From: Dolichospermum sp. DET69
GTDB taxonomy: Bacteria; Cyanobacteriota; Cyanobacteriia; Cyanobacteriales; Nostocaceae
Direction: 5' to 3'
Assembly: GCA_017355425.1 (NCBI GenBank)
Contig: CP070233.1
Coordinates: 1,591,501 to 1,655,500, forward strand
Length of the DNA stretch: 64,000 bases
The position numbers and the translations under genes are program-made. The notes beneath the pieces are model-generated. The model had not been told where the DNA came from. It ran no database searches and saw only the letters and a list, made by a program, of their open reading frames with translations. How positions within the stretch are numbered: position 1 is the first letter of the stretch; each line of letters opens with the position of its first letter. Shown in pieces: positions 52,589 through 61,496 of the stretch.

Positions 52589-54223
52589 CTAAGGTTTTAA
52601 CGCCTTTTCTGCTTGGAAATGTAGCAATAAACCATATTCCAAACCTTCAACTACAGCTTGATAAGAAGCTTCCAAAATGTTGGAAGAAACTCCTATTGTT
52701 GTCCAGCGTTGTTGTCCATTACCAGATTCTACTAAAGCGCGGGTTTTCGCAGATGTTCCCGTATTTCCGTTGAGAATTCTGACTTTATAATCAGTCAATT
52801 CAAAATCAGCAATTTGCGGATAAAAGTTGACCAAAGCCTTACGCAAAGCTGCATCCAAAGCCGCTACTGGTCCATTACCTTCTGCTGCTTCGAGAATATT
52901 TTTCCCATTAACAGCTACCTTCACCGTTGCTAAAGAATTGGTAGTTTCTTTCATCTGGACCAAATCACAATGGACTTGAAAACCTTTAACTTCAAAAAAT
53001 AATTCTCGAAGTGATAAAGCCTCATACATCAACAGGATGAAACTAGCTTCTGCGGCTTCAAATTGATAGCCTTGACTCTCCAATTCCTTCATGCGTTGAA
53101 GAATTTGTCTGGCTTGAGGATGATCTTTATCTAATTCAATTCCCCAAGTTCTAGCTTTAGCTAAAACATTACTTAAACCAGACTGTTCAGAAATGATAAT
53201 GCGACGGTGATTTCCTACCAATTCCGGTTGAATATGTTCATAGGTTAAAGGATTACGTTCCACCGCAGAGACATGAATTCCCCCTTTATGAGCAAAAGCC
53301 GAAAGTCCGACAAAGGGTGCGTGTTCATCTGGTGCAAGATTGACAACTTCACTCACAAACCGACTAGCTTCTGTAAGTTGACTTAGCTGGTGTTCACCGA
53401 TACAACTATAACCCAGCTTTAGCTGTAAATTGGGAATCACAGAACACAGATTGGCATTACCGCAACGTTCCCCATAACCATTAATTGTTCCTTGTACCAT
53501 CTTAGCTCCAGCCATAACTGCTGCTAAGGCATTAGCAACCGCCATTTCCGAATCATTATGAGTATGTATACCTATTTGGGGAATTGTCCTTTCTTCTTGA
53601 CTAATAACTAATGACAAATGACTAATAACTAATTCCACAATTTGCGAAACTTCATGAGGTAAAGTCCCACCATTGGTATCACATAAAACTAACCATTCTG
53701 CGCCGGCTGTGACTGCTGCGTTAAGCGTTTGTAAGGCATAATCGGGATTTTGCTTATAACCATCAAACCAATGTTCAGCATCGTAAATTACCCGTCGTCC
53801 CTGAGAACGTAGATACTCGATGGTGTCACCAATCATGGCTAAATTTTCCTCCAGACTGGTCTTGAGTCCGGCTGTAACGTGCAAATCCCAGGATTTACCG
53901 AAAATTGTCACCCAGCGTGTACCTGCCGCCAAAATCGCTGACAACATGGGTTCATCTGCGGCGTTGGTATGAGGACGACGGGTAGAACAAAAGGGGACAA
54001 CTTCTGCTTGTTTGAGGGGATTTGCTTGAAGTTGCCAGAAAAATTGCACATCCTTGGGATTTGCTCCTGGCCAACCACCTTCAATAAAAGGAATACCTAA
54101 TTCATCCAGTTTGTGAGCAATACGTAACTTATCTTCTATAGAAACCGACAGTCCTTCCCGTTGAGTCCCGTCCCGGAGCGTAGTGTCATAGAGCCAAATT
54201 TGATTGGAGGGAGTTATGGTCAT
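52589..54223 (-). CDS. cimA: (R)-citramalate synthase
   Basis: 544 residues from ATG 54223 (MTITPSNQIWLYDTTLRDGT). It condenses acetyl-CoA and pyruvate to citramalate, the first step of a threonine-independent isoleucine pathway. YDTTLRDGTQREG is the active-site signature; HTHNDSEMAVANALAAVMAG binds the metal. The C-terminal LeuA allosteric domain (DYKVRILNGNTGTSAKTRAL) binds isoleucine. The barrel contains VELVISHLSLVISQEERT, where a 21-base duplicated unit adds a repeat-like stretch in frame. The frame reaches a possible upstream start at 54289 with no family match. Confidence 0.9.
   Translation of the reverse strand: MTITPSNQIWLYDTTLRDGTQREGLSVSIEDKLRIAHKLDELGIPFIEGGWPGANPKDVQFFWQLQANPLKQAEVVPFCSTRRPHTNAADEPMLSAILAAGTRWVTIFGKSWDLHVTAGLKTSLEENLAMIGDTIEYLRSQGRRVIYDAEHWFDGYKQNPDYALQTLNAAVTAGAEWLVLCDTNGGTLPHEVSQIVELVISHLSLVISQEERTIPQIGIHTHNDSEMAVANALAAVMAGAKMVQGTINGYGERCGNANLCSVIPNLQLKLGYSCIGEHQLSQLTEASRFVSEVVNLAPDEHAPFVGLSAFAHKGGIHVSAVERNPLTYEHIQPELVGNHRRIIISEQSGLSNVLAKARTWGIELDKDHPQARQILQRMKELESQGYQFEAAEASFILLMYEALSLRELFFEVKGFQVHCDLVQMKETTNSLATVKVAVNGKNILEAAEGNGPVAALDAALRKALVNFYPQIADFELTDYKVRILNGNTGTSAKTRALVESGNGQQRWTTIGVSSNILEASYQAVVEGLEYGLLLHFQAEKALKP
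53598..53633. repeat. Heptamer-type repeat inside cimA coding sequence
   Basis: TGACTAATAACTAAT occurs at 53598 and again at 53619, 21 bases apart, so the reading frame is kept. The same motif (ACTAATGACTAATGA) is a common intergenic STRR and recurs at 55785-55835. It encodes LVISHLSLVIS on the reverse strand between a conserved helix and the GIHTHND metal motif. Confidence 0.75.
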
Positions 54224-54229
54224 AGAAAT

Positions 54230-54600
54230 TTGGTGAACCTTTGCATGAACTGCTCTGACTTGCTTTGCTGAATTGCTGAGTTTCCCCAAACAACAACCAA
54301 CAAATCGTTGCTTTTAACGCTTCTTTTGAACAACTTACCTTTCGCATCGGGGCAATTGATAGCGGTTCCTCATCGACGTTTAACGACGCTGGTTCCCAAC
54401 GCCACAAGCAAATTAATTCTGCTCAGAATCTTGGGATGGGCTACAGCTAGGTATAGCGCAACATCCTGCTCACGAAGTCTGTTCCCCGAATACTGGGCGT
54501 TAGTATGTGTATTGTTTTGGGTTAGACAATTGCCGACTGGTTACCCAGTTACTTAAGAGTGTACGGGTTGTCGCCTCACGCCCTAAGTGGCTCTATTACT
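54230..54600 (-). other. Possible fossil of a TnpB-type element 3' end
   Basis: Upstream of cimA, the reverse strand carries a 73-residue frame (54186-54407) with EEPLSIAPMRKVSCSKEALK that resembles the low-complexity tails of cyanobacterial TnpB proteins. No RuvC motif is present upstream. The region has higher GC than its surroundings and several short inverted repeats. It may be a remnant of a transposon end with its guide-RNA part. The assignment is weak. Confidence 0.3.
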
Positions 54601-55206
54601 GTTTTTTAGCTCACTAAAACAATTGTACATCAAACATGAAGATTGGTTATTTCCACTTCGTTCCAGCAACCCGCTCCGATCCCTACCTTACGGATACATT
54701 GAAGTTAGGGACTGCCGCAATCCGCTCAATATGCCAATCCAAAAATGCTAATAATGGCTAATATTTTTCCTGTTTTCCTGTGAAAGTGTTAGCACTACCA
54801 ATCCATAGACTAACACGGTCTACCTGACCGCCAGAAGTAGTGTAGAAGCTGCAAAAACTTCTATAGGGGGAGGGCTACTAACGACCGTTGTTAATAATTC
54901 AATTCTAGGCTGTTTTAATGCAAAAGACAACCAAAGGAAATGCTACCCAAAATGCTGTTAAATATGAGTAGAGCTATTGGCACTTATGGTACTTGTGCGG
55001 TTAAGGTAGAAGGTGAAATGACCGCAGCAAATAAAGCATCAGCAACAGCAGCGTTCCCTTTCTCCTGATTCTCCTATAAGTGGCCTATGTTTAGCTGATT
55101 AAACTCAGGTTTTAGGTGATGTTAAAGTAACCAAATTTAATGGGTTTTGGGGTTAAGGTTCTTAATTAGTTTGGACACTGTGAAGGTTTACAAGGAGAGA
55201 AACAAG
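54601..55206. other. Gene-free stretch before a Ser/Asn-rich protein gene
   Basis: No reliable gene. A 35-codon frame at about 54964-55068 (MSRAIGTYGTCAVKVEGEMT) lacks a ribosome site and a recognisable family. Short inverted repeats occur (GAAGTAGTGTAGAAGC...AACTTCTA at 54833-54865). Upstream DNA of the Ser/Asn-rich gene, including its promoter, should lie in the last 150 bases. Confidence 0.5.
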
Positions 55207-55704
55207 ATGGGTAGATGGACACCCTTAATTTTAATGGCTGGCGGCGTAGCAATTTTGCTAGGTACGTTACTAGGAATTAACTTTCCTATGGGCGGACAAC
55301 AAACTGCTAATGTCCCCCAAGGACGCAGAGCATCTAGCGTTCTTCCAGCTAATATTAATGTTAATAGTGCTGCAAATGGTAATGATTCGGAAAATACCAC
55401 TAGTAATGAATCAGAAACTGTAACCGGAAATAATTCTGCTAATAATCCTGCTACTGAAAACCGCCGTACTAGTGTAGCTCAAAGTAATGCTTCTACAGAG
55501 ACTACAAACAATTCTTCTAATACTACACAAGAAACCAGTGGTGGTAGTAGTAGTGGTAGTAGTAGTGGTAGTGGTAGTAATGACAGTTCCAGTTCTACTA
55601 ATGAAACGTCTAGTTCTAATAATGAAACTTCTACTACAGACAGTAACTCAAATTCTAGTAGTAATAACAGCCAAGAGAAAAGACCGATTCGGGCTTTGTG
55701 GTAA
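55207..55704 (+). CDS. Membrane-anchored Ser/Asn/Thr-rich low-complexity protein
   Basis: 165 residues from ATG 55207 (MGRWTPLILMAGGVAILLGT), chosen because AAGGAG lies 9 bases upstream; the frame opens earlier at 55147. One N-terminal membrane helix is followed by about 130 residues of Ser, Asn, Thr, Glu and Gly (SGGSSSGSSSGSGSNDSSSS) ending RPIRALW. No domain. Such tails are disordered and often periplasmic or surface exposed. No function can be assigned. Confidence 0.65.
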   Translation: MGRWTPLILMAGGVAILLGTLLGINFPMGGQQTANVPQGRRASSVLPANINVNSAANGNDSENTTSNESETVTGNNSANNPATENRRTSVAQSNASTETTNNSSNTTQETSGGSSSGSSSGSGSNDSSSSTNETSSSNNETSTTDSNSNSSSNNSQEKRPIRALW

Positions 55705-55794
55705 TGGGTAATTAATTTTATCCCAATTCCTCATTCCCAATCACCAATTAACAGCCCTGATAGGTTATTAGTTATTTACTGATGACTAATGACT

Positions 55795-55813
55795 GGGCGC
55801 AGGCCCTGCGCCC
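55795..55813. repeat. Perfect hairpin just before thiO start
   Basis: GGGCGCAGG-C-CCTGCGCCC, flanked by heptamer ACTAATGACTAATGA, lies 12 bases upstream of the thiO ATG (55825). If transcribed it could block or modulate ribosome access, or it may simply be a dispersed repeat. Confidence 0.6.
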
Positions 55814-55824
55814 CTACTGAACTA

Positions 55825-57765
55825 ATGACTAATGATGTTTTAATTATTGGTGGTGGTATTATCGGGTTGGCTTGCGGTGTTGAATTGAGATTACGGGGTG
55901 CAACTGTAACTGTGCTTTGCCGTGATTTTACTGCCGCAGCCAGCCATGCCGCCGCGGGAATGTTAGCTCCTGATGCGGAAAATATTACTAATGAGGCGAT
56001 GTTGTCTTTATGTCGGCGATCGCGTAATCTATATTTAGACTGGACACAAAAATTAGAGGAATTAACTGGTTTAAATACGGGTTATTGGCCTTGTGGTATC
56101 CTGTCTCCAGTTTATCAACAACCTGAAAACCAGGGACACAGAAACGCTAACTGGTTAGACAAAAAGACTATTAATCAATATCAACCAGGTTTAGGAATAG
56201 ATGTCATCGGTGGTTGGTGGTATCCTGAAGATGGGCAAGTTGATAACCGGGCTGTAATTAAAGTTCTGCGGGCTGCGGCGGAGTCTTTGGGTATTGTTTT
56301 TAAAGATGGAATTACCGTAGAAGCGATTTCTCAACAACAGGGAAAAGTTATCGGTGTCCAAACTAATACTGGTTTATTTCGCGCTGACCATTATCTGGTA
56401 ACTGCTGGTGCTTGGGTCAATCAATTATTGCCTTTACCAGTAAGTCCCCGCAAAGGGCAAATGTTGAGTTTGCGAGTCCCAGATTCTATTACTGAATTAC
56501 CTTTAACCAGAGTCCTATTTGGTGAAAATATTTACATTGTTCCCCGTCGTAATCGTTCTATCGTCATTGGTGCAACTAGTGAAGATGTAGGATTTACTGG
56601 CGATAATACTCCAGGGGGAATTCAAAGTTTATTACAATCAGCCATTCGACTATATCCGCAATTAGAGAATTATCCTCTCCAACAACTTTGGTGGGGATTT
56701 CGTCCAGCTACTTCCGATGAATTACCTATTTTGGGTCATAGTCATTGTGATAATTTAACTTTCGCTACTGGTCATTATCGCAATGGGATTTTACTTGCAC
56801 CAATTACAGCTACATTAATTGCTGATTTGATTTGCGAACAAAAGGCAGATCCTCTTTTAGTTAATTTTCATTATTCCCGCTTTTCTGCTGTGTCATCTAC
56901 TACTACACCGATGTTAATTCACTCTACTCCTGCTGAACGCCGTAACCCAGAAATATCCGATTTAACTGTTCCAGATTCACCATTAATTATTGCGGGGAAA
57001 AGCTTTAAATCTCGGTTAATGACGGGAACTGGTAAATATCGCCATATCCAGGAAATGCAGCAAAGTGTCGCTGCTAGTGGTTGTCAAATTGTGACTGTGG
57101 CTGTACGACGAGTACAAACTAATGCCCCAGGACATGAAGGTTTAGCAGAAGCCTTAGATTGGACTAAAATCTGGATGTTGCCTAATACTGCTGGCTGTCA
57201 AACCGCAGAAGAAGCCATTCGAGTAGCGCGGTTAGGACGGGAAATGGCGAAGTTATTAGGACAGGAAGATAATAATTTTGTCAAGTTAGAAGTGATACCC
57301 GATGCTAAGTATTTATTACCTGATCCCATTGGCACTTTACAAGCAGCAGAACAGTTAGTTAAAGAAGGTTTTGCTGTATTACCTTATATTAATGCTGATC
57401 CGATGTTAGCAAAGCGGTTGGAAGAGGTGGGTTGTGCCACAGTTATGCCTTTAGCAGCGCCGATTGGTTCTGGACAAGGGCTGAAAACTACTGCCAATAT
57501 TCAGATTATTATTGAAAATGCCAAGATTCCAGTAGTGGTAGATGCTGGTATTGGTGCGCCTTCACAAGCGGCTGAGGCAATGGAATTGGGGGCAGATGCG
57601 TTATTAATTAATAGTGCGATCGCATTGGCTCAGAATGCCCCAGCAATGGCTTATGCGATGAATTTGGCTACTATTGCCGGTCGGATGGCTTATTTGTCGG
57701 GAAGAATGCCAATGAAGGACTATGCTAGTGCTAGTTCACCTTTAACGGGAACGATTACTGGGTAG
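55825..57765 (+). CDS. thiOG: Bifunctional glycine oxidase ThiO / thiazole synthase ThiG
   Basis: 646 residues from ATG 55825 ([20 protein letters not shown]). The N-terminal 370 residues are ThiO, an FAD enzyme ([10 protein letters not shown] dinucleotide motif; [33 protein letters not shown]) that makes the iminoglycine precursor. About 395-645 is ThiG ([37 protein letters not shown] with the Schiff-base lysine nearby, [36 protein letters not shown]), which forms the thiazole of thiamine. The fusion is a cyanobacterial hallmark. The start at 55789 would translate the GC hairpin and is unlikely. Confidence 0.94.
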   Translation: MTNDVLIIGGGIIGLACGVELRLRGATVTVLCRDFTAAASHAAAGMLAPDAENITNEAMLSLCRRSRNLYLDWTQKLEELTGLNTGYWPCGILSPVYQQPENQGHRNANWLDKKTINQYQPGLGIDVIGGWWYPEDGQVDNRAVIKVLRAAAESLGIVFKDGITVEAISQQQGKVIGVQTNTGLFRADHYLVTAGAWVNQLLPLPVSPRKGQMLSLRVPDSITELPLTRVLFGENIYIVPRRNRSIVIGATSEDVGFTGDNTPGGIQSLLQSAIRLYPQLENYPLQQLWWGFRPATSDELPILGHSHCDNLTFATGHYRNGILLAPITATLIADLICEQKADPLLVNFHYSRFSAVSSTTTPMLIHSTPAERRNPEISDLTVPDSPLIIAGKSFKSRLMTGTGKYRHIQEMQQSVAASGCQIVTVAVRRVQTNAPGHEGLAEALDWTKIWMLPNTAGCQTAEEAIRVARLGREMAKLLGQEDNNFVKLEVIPDAKYLLPDPIGTLQAAEQLVKEGFAVLPYINADPMLAKRLEEVGCATVMPLAAPIGSGQGLKTTANIQIIIENAKIPVVVDAGIGAPSQAAEAMELGADALLINSAIALAQNAPAMAYAMNLATIAGRMAYLSGRMPMKDYASASSPLTGTITG

Positions 57766-57822
57766 TTTTAACTAATATTGTGGTCTGGGCAATAGTGACG
57801 ATATGGTTTCAGACTACAGTAA

Positions 57823-57890
57823 CTTGAGGTAATACCGCCTCTTCTATAAATTTGCTATTATTAAAAATAACTATATTGTGATTAATTATG
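57823..57890 (+). promoter_or_regulatory. Upstream region shared by two neighbouring genes (copy 1)
   Basis: ACTTGAGGTAATACC ... TATAAATTTGCTATTATTAA, then AAATAACTA(A)TATTGTGATT and AATTATGG precede the DUF433 gene. Nearly the same 70 bases precede the interrupted gene at 58697. TATAAATTTGCTATTATT looks like a promoter with AT-rich -10. Retention up to the start codon suggests one regulatory region was duplicated. Confidence 0.5.
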
Positions 57891-58226
57891 GCATTAGCAA
57901 TTATCACTGAAACTGCACCACTGGAAACTACAAAGGATGGAGTAGTTGTTATTCATAAAACTCGTGTAACCCTAGATACTATAGTTGCTATTTTCAATCA
58001 AGGAGCAACAGCAGAAGAAATTATTTACCGTTATCCATCTCTTAAACTTGCTGATGTCTATGCTACTATTGCCTTTTATCTCAATCATCAACAAGAGGTT
58101 GAAGTTTACCTACAACAGAGACAGCAACAAGCGCAGGAAATTCGCAGCATAAATGAGGAAAGGTTTGATTCACAAGGATTGCGGAATAGATTACGCGCTC
58201 GCAAGGCAGAAAGGGCAGTATGTTAA
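57888..58226 (+). CDS. DUF433 protein (putative antitoxin)
   Basis: 112 residues. The DUF433 helix-turn-helix core reads VVIHKTRVTLDTIVAIFNQG, ATAEEIIYRYPSLKLADVYA and ATIAFYLNHQQEVEVYLQQR. It overlaps the next gene by 7 bases, the standard layout of DUF433-DUF5615 pairs, in which this part is thought to repress and neutralise. Start ATG 57888. Confidence 0.88.
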   Translation: MALAIITETAPLETTKDGVVVIHKTRVTLDTIVAIFNQGATAEEIIYRYPSLKLADVYATIAFYLNHQQEVEVYLQQRQQQAQEIRSINEERFDSQGLRNRLRARKAERAVC

Positions 58227-58570
58227 AACTGCTTGCTGACGAGAATTTTGATAATACTATTGTTAGAGGTTTGTGGCGACGTGACCCTAATATTGATATT
58301 GTTAGAGTCCAAGATGTTGGTCTTTTAGGTGCAGATGACCCAATTATACTAGCATGGGCAGCCGAAGAAAACCGAGTTTTACTTACTCATGATGTCGCTA
58401 CAATTACGAGCTATGCCTATGAACGGATCACAAAAGGTCAAGCAATGCCAGGAGTTATTGAAGTTGGTACTGATGCTCGAATTGGACAGGTAATAGAAGA
58501 TATTCTGCTTTTGATAGAATGCTGTTTACAGGAAGAATTAGCAGGACAAATTCATTATCTTCCATTTTAA
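58220..58570 (+). CDS. DUF5615 PIN-like protein (putative toxin)
   Basis: 116 residues. LKLLADENFDNTIVRGL (Asp, Glu), VQDVGLLGADDPIILAWAAE (Asp) and VLLTHDVATITSYA (Asp) are the acidic residues of the PIN-like Mut7-C/DUF5615 fold. Expected to be a ribonuclease toxin paired with the DUF433 antitoxin upstream. The pair appears intact. Confidence 0.88.
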   Translation: MLKLLADENFDNTIVRGLWRRDPNIDIVRVQDVGLLGADDPIILAWAAEENRVLLTHDVATITSYAYERITKGQAMPGVIEVGTDARIGQVIEDILLLIECCLQEELAGQIHYLPF

Positions 58571-58631
58571 AGGTAAGAAATAATGGTGTATTCTATGTAA
58601 TTTTTATAAAGCGATCGCTCATAATAGATAC

Positions 58632-58700
58632 TTGAGGTAATACCTAAACTTGTATAAATTTGCTATTATTAAAAATAACTAATATTGTGATTAATTATGG
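58632..58700 (+). promoter_or_regulatory. Upstream region shared by two neighbouring genes (copy 2)
   Basis: ACTTGAGGTAATACCTAAAC, TGTATAAATTTGCTATTATT and AAAAATAACTAATATTGTGA, then TTAATTATGG: a near copy of 57823-57890, 809 bases away. It places the interrupted gene under the same control as the DUF433/DUF5615 pair. Confidence 0.5.
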
Positions 58701-58777
58701 ATCAAGCTTCTATGAAAGATGTTCCCCAAAATATGAGACGAGAGGGGATGTTTCTTTTTCGTAGCGCACTTATGAAA
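58697..58777 (+). pseudogene. Gene of unknown function, 5' part (split by IS1634-type element)
   Basis: Reads MDQASMKDVPQNMRREGMFL + FRSALMK and is then cut by the IS. Deleting the IS plus one copy of the 6-base target repeat rejoins it in frame with 61064 (ALMK-ASRGETPELCVVHTAHA). The rebuilt protein has 146 residues. The start ATG lies in the duplicated upstream region. Confidence 0.75.
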
Positions 58778-61057
58778 CCCACATTCCGCACCCTTGACTG
58801 TCACAAACGGTGATTACGGAGGTAAATTGATGAAGAAGGAGTAAAAGAATACATTGATATATAAAAAAACAAATTTTAGATAGGAAAATTGATTCAGATG
58901 TATTCTCAATAAGAAGCAATAAAGAATAAGGGTGGTTTCTGGCAAAAAATATAATATAATTTTATTGTTAGTCTATCAAGACTTAATCATAACTTATATC
59001 CTTCTAGAAATAAACTTAAAAATAGCATTAAAACTTAAACTCATTAATAAAATTAATGAGTCAAATTGTATAATTAAACTATTAATAATGTTGATAAATC
59101 AACTTATATATCTGTAGTAATTACGGCAAGCTTCTGGGAGAAATAGAAGAATGTACTTCATTTCAGATGTTAAGTTATAAAAGTCTGTTTTTTGTTGAAA
59201 AGTAACAAGATGAACTGATTGAAAACATTGAAATATCCACCGCATTGTTGGATTGTTGATGGCTTTGCCCAATTGATTTTTTACAGTATAGTTTAAGGAT
59301 TTTAAAGCAGCCCTAATTTCTCTTTGTGCTAGAGTATAAACTAGCAGACATAACCCCATTATCATTGCTAATGCCTCTATTCTTTCTGGGCTTTTCAGGA
59401 AAATACTATCTGCTAAAAATAAAGGATTTTTGAGAAAACTAAATCCTCGTTCACAGGATTGCTGTGCTTTATATTCAGACAGCATTTTCTCTTTACTCAG
59501 TTCTTTTTCTGATAAAACATTTGTGGCAATTATAAACCTTCCTGCACTTAATACTTCTTGGTCAATAGCATCTTTATTTTCAGCAACTGTTGCTAAGATT
59601 TGATAGCATTTTGATTGATTTTCTTCTTTGATGTTAGGACTTTTTTCGATAACTTCGATATTTTCTACTTGATGATATTTAAATTCTTTACTTATTTTGA
59701 TTAATTCTTTTCTAGCATCAGCAGCACAAGCAAATTTTTCTTGCAATAGGTTTTTTAACTTAGTTTGAGTATTAGTCAAAGCTTTTTCTATTTTCTTTGA
59801 TAATTTCTTTAAGTCAGATTTTTTTCTATCTTGACTTTGCACAACTAACCATCTTTGTTCTATATCTCCATAAGTTATTTTCTTTTCGGCATAAGAATAT
59901 CCTACTTTTTCACTTTTAACAAATTCCGATTCTGCTAAACTCATCACTAAGTTTTTTGCTGATTTTATCGTTAAGGGTACTCTGGTTAACCATTTGAGAC
60001 TCGACATTAACTTGATATTTGATTCTGTATATAATGCGCTATCTGCTACTATCAAACTATCAACTTGTATTCTTTTCTGATATTCAACTGCGATTTCTCC
60101 AAATTTTTTAGAATCAACTTCATTCCCTGATACTGCTTTTATATATATTGGTATATCTCCATCTCCTGAACATACTAATTGTGTAATAAATTGTTTTAAA
60201 TCTGGACGATGATCTCTTGAATAACCATAGGTCAGCTTTATCGCTTGAGGTGATTGACTCTCTTCATTTTCTTTTTCCAATGAACCTGATTCTTTTTGAT
60301 TTTTAAATATTACTGATGGTAAACTATTTTCATATTCTCCATCTACATGAAATGATGTCGAATCCAAGTGTGATGATGAAAGTGATATCTGATATATTTT
60401 TACCGCATTTAAACTGACTGCTAAAAATGTTGTATCTAGTCCTTTTATAAATAATTTATCTAATACTCTTCCCAGCTTATCATCGTTGAAATATTCTGGT
60501 TTTGCTCCTGCACCAATTAAGTGTTCACAAGCGATTAATTCAAAGAATTTTGGGAACATATATAAAGGCTGTGACATCATGCTTAATCCATTTAAAATCA
60601 TCGCCTTTACTACCTGACCCGCACTGACTTTTTCTTCTGGTTCTGACCCTAGTAAATTATTAATTATTTCTACTATCCCAATTGAATCTACTATTCCTGC
60701 TACTATTCCTAAATGGTCAATCTTCTTCAATTCAAGGTCTTTTATATTCAACATGACAACAGAAACTCCACAAAAGTATCTGTTTTGTATTTTCTCATTT
60801 TTCTGTTGAGTCAACACATTTTTTTAGTTTTTTCATTGTCATTGAGGATAAACCTTTCAATGATTTTAAACTAAGTTTTCTATCAAAATAACCTAAGAAC
60901 CAATAATTTCGTACTTAGTCGTGAATATTTAACTGTATCTCTAACTTAATAGTAATAATTCCTATTTAGCTTTAACAAATCCTCTCAACATTTAGTTCTT
61001 ATGTACTAAATACATCCGTTTGCTTGGGGTGTGACAGTTGTGGGTGCGGAATGTGGG
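58778..61057 (-). mobile_element. IS1634-type insertion sequence with 6-bp target duplication
   Basis: 2,280 bp. The terminal inverted repeats are CCCACATTCCGCACCCTTGACTGTCAC on the left and CCCACATTCCGCACCCACAA + CTGTCAC on the right (reverse complement). The flanks carry ATGAAA at 58772-58777 and 61058-61063. One transposase gene fills it. Ends, duplication and frame are all intact, which suggests a recent insertion. Confidence 0.95.
59099..60754 (-). CDS. IS1634 family DDE transposase (DUF4277 N-terminus)
   Basis: 551 residues from ATG 60754 (MLNIKDLELKKIDHLGIVAG); the frame reaches a GTG at 60817. DUF4277 covers about 1-110 (KAMILNGLSMMSQPLYMFPK). The DDE residues are probably in HLDSTSFHVDG, LIVADSALYTESNI and QQSCERGFSFLKNPL. 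The C-terminus includes MIMGLCLLVYTLAQREIRAA, typical for the family. No frameshift or stop is seen. It moves its own IS by cut-and-paste. Confidence 0.93.
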   Translation of the reverse strand: MLNIKDLELKKIDHLGIVAGIVDSIGIVEIINNLLGSEPEEKVSAGQVVKAMILNGLSMMSQPLYMFPKFFELIACEHLIGAGAKPEYFNDDKLGRVLDKLFIKGLDTTFLAVSLNAVKIYQISLSSSHLDSTSFHVDGEYENSLPSVIFKNQKESGSLEKENEESQSPQAIKLTYGYSRDHRPDLKQFITQLVCSGDGDIPIYIKAVSGNEVDSKKFGEIAVEYQKRIQVDSLIVADSALYTESNIKLMSSLKWLTRVPLTIKSAKNLVMSLAESEFVKSEKVGYSYAEKKITYGDIEQRWLVVQSQDRKKSDLKKLSKKIEKALTNTQTKLKNLLQEKFACAADARKELIKISKEFKYHQVENIEVIEKSPNIKEENQSKCYQILATVAENKDAIDQEVLSAGRFIIATNVLSEKELSKEKMLSEYKAQQSCERGFSFLKNPLFLADSIFLKSPERIEALAMIMGLCLLVYTLAQREIRAALKSLNYTVKNQLGKAINNPTMRWIFQCFQSVHLVTFQQKTDFYNLTSEMKYILLFLPEACRNYYRYIS

Positions 61058-61063
61058 ATGAAA

Positions 61064-61423
61064 GCTTCTCGCGGTGAAACACCTGAGTTGTGTGTTGTAC
61101 ACACTGCTCATGCAGCCGAGATTCTTTTAAAAGCTCGAATAGCTCAAGAACACCCACTGTTAATCTTTTCTAAATTGCCTAAATCAGATTCAAGTAAAGA
61201 TCCTCTTACGCTAATGAATCTACTAGAAAGTGGTCGTACTTTAACTTATGAAGAGTTACCTGATCAACTGTGGGCAACTACTGGAATTAAGATTGAACGG
61301 CTTAATCAGTATCGTGAATTCGGTAGACTAAGAAATCAAATTATTCATCTTTCAATGATAAATCAACCATCTCCAACCTCTATAGGTAATAGGAAGAATC
61401 AATTTCTGAGTCATCATCTGTAG
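61064..61423 (+). pseudogene. Gene of unknown function, 3' part
   Basis: Continues ASRGETPELCVVHTAHAAEI and LLKARIAQEHPLLIFSKLPK. Downstream QYREFGRLRNQIIHLSMI looks like the (R)xxxxH segment of a HEPN-like fold. After that the frame runs into the opposite-strand remnant of another gene and ends at 61423, so the native C-terminus also appears lost. I do not recognise the family with confidence. Confidence 0.65.
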
Positions 61424-61496
61424 TGCGTTCTACACGAATTGATTCTGTAATGGCTGTAAAATCTAGATCATCCTGAAAGATACCGGCAAATTTCAT
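61380..61496 (-). pseudogene. HicB-like/DUF1902-like small protein, 3' fragment
   Basis: Reads MKFAGIFQDDLDFTAITESI then RVERTTDDDSEIDSSYYL. This is the acidic C-terminus of a cyanobacterial HicB-like antitoxin family. Joined at 61926/61496 it gives TGG-ATG-AAA (W-M-K) in frame with the 5' part. It overlaps the end of the opposite-strand gene remnant. Confidence 0.75.

Noticed and set aside
61031-61063. Native start of the gene after the IS at 61031
   Set aside because: That GTG lies inside the IS terminal repeat; the true start is at 58697 on the other side of the element.
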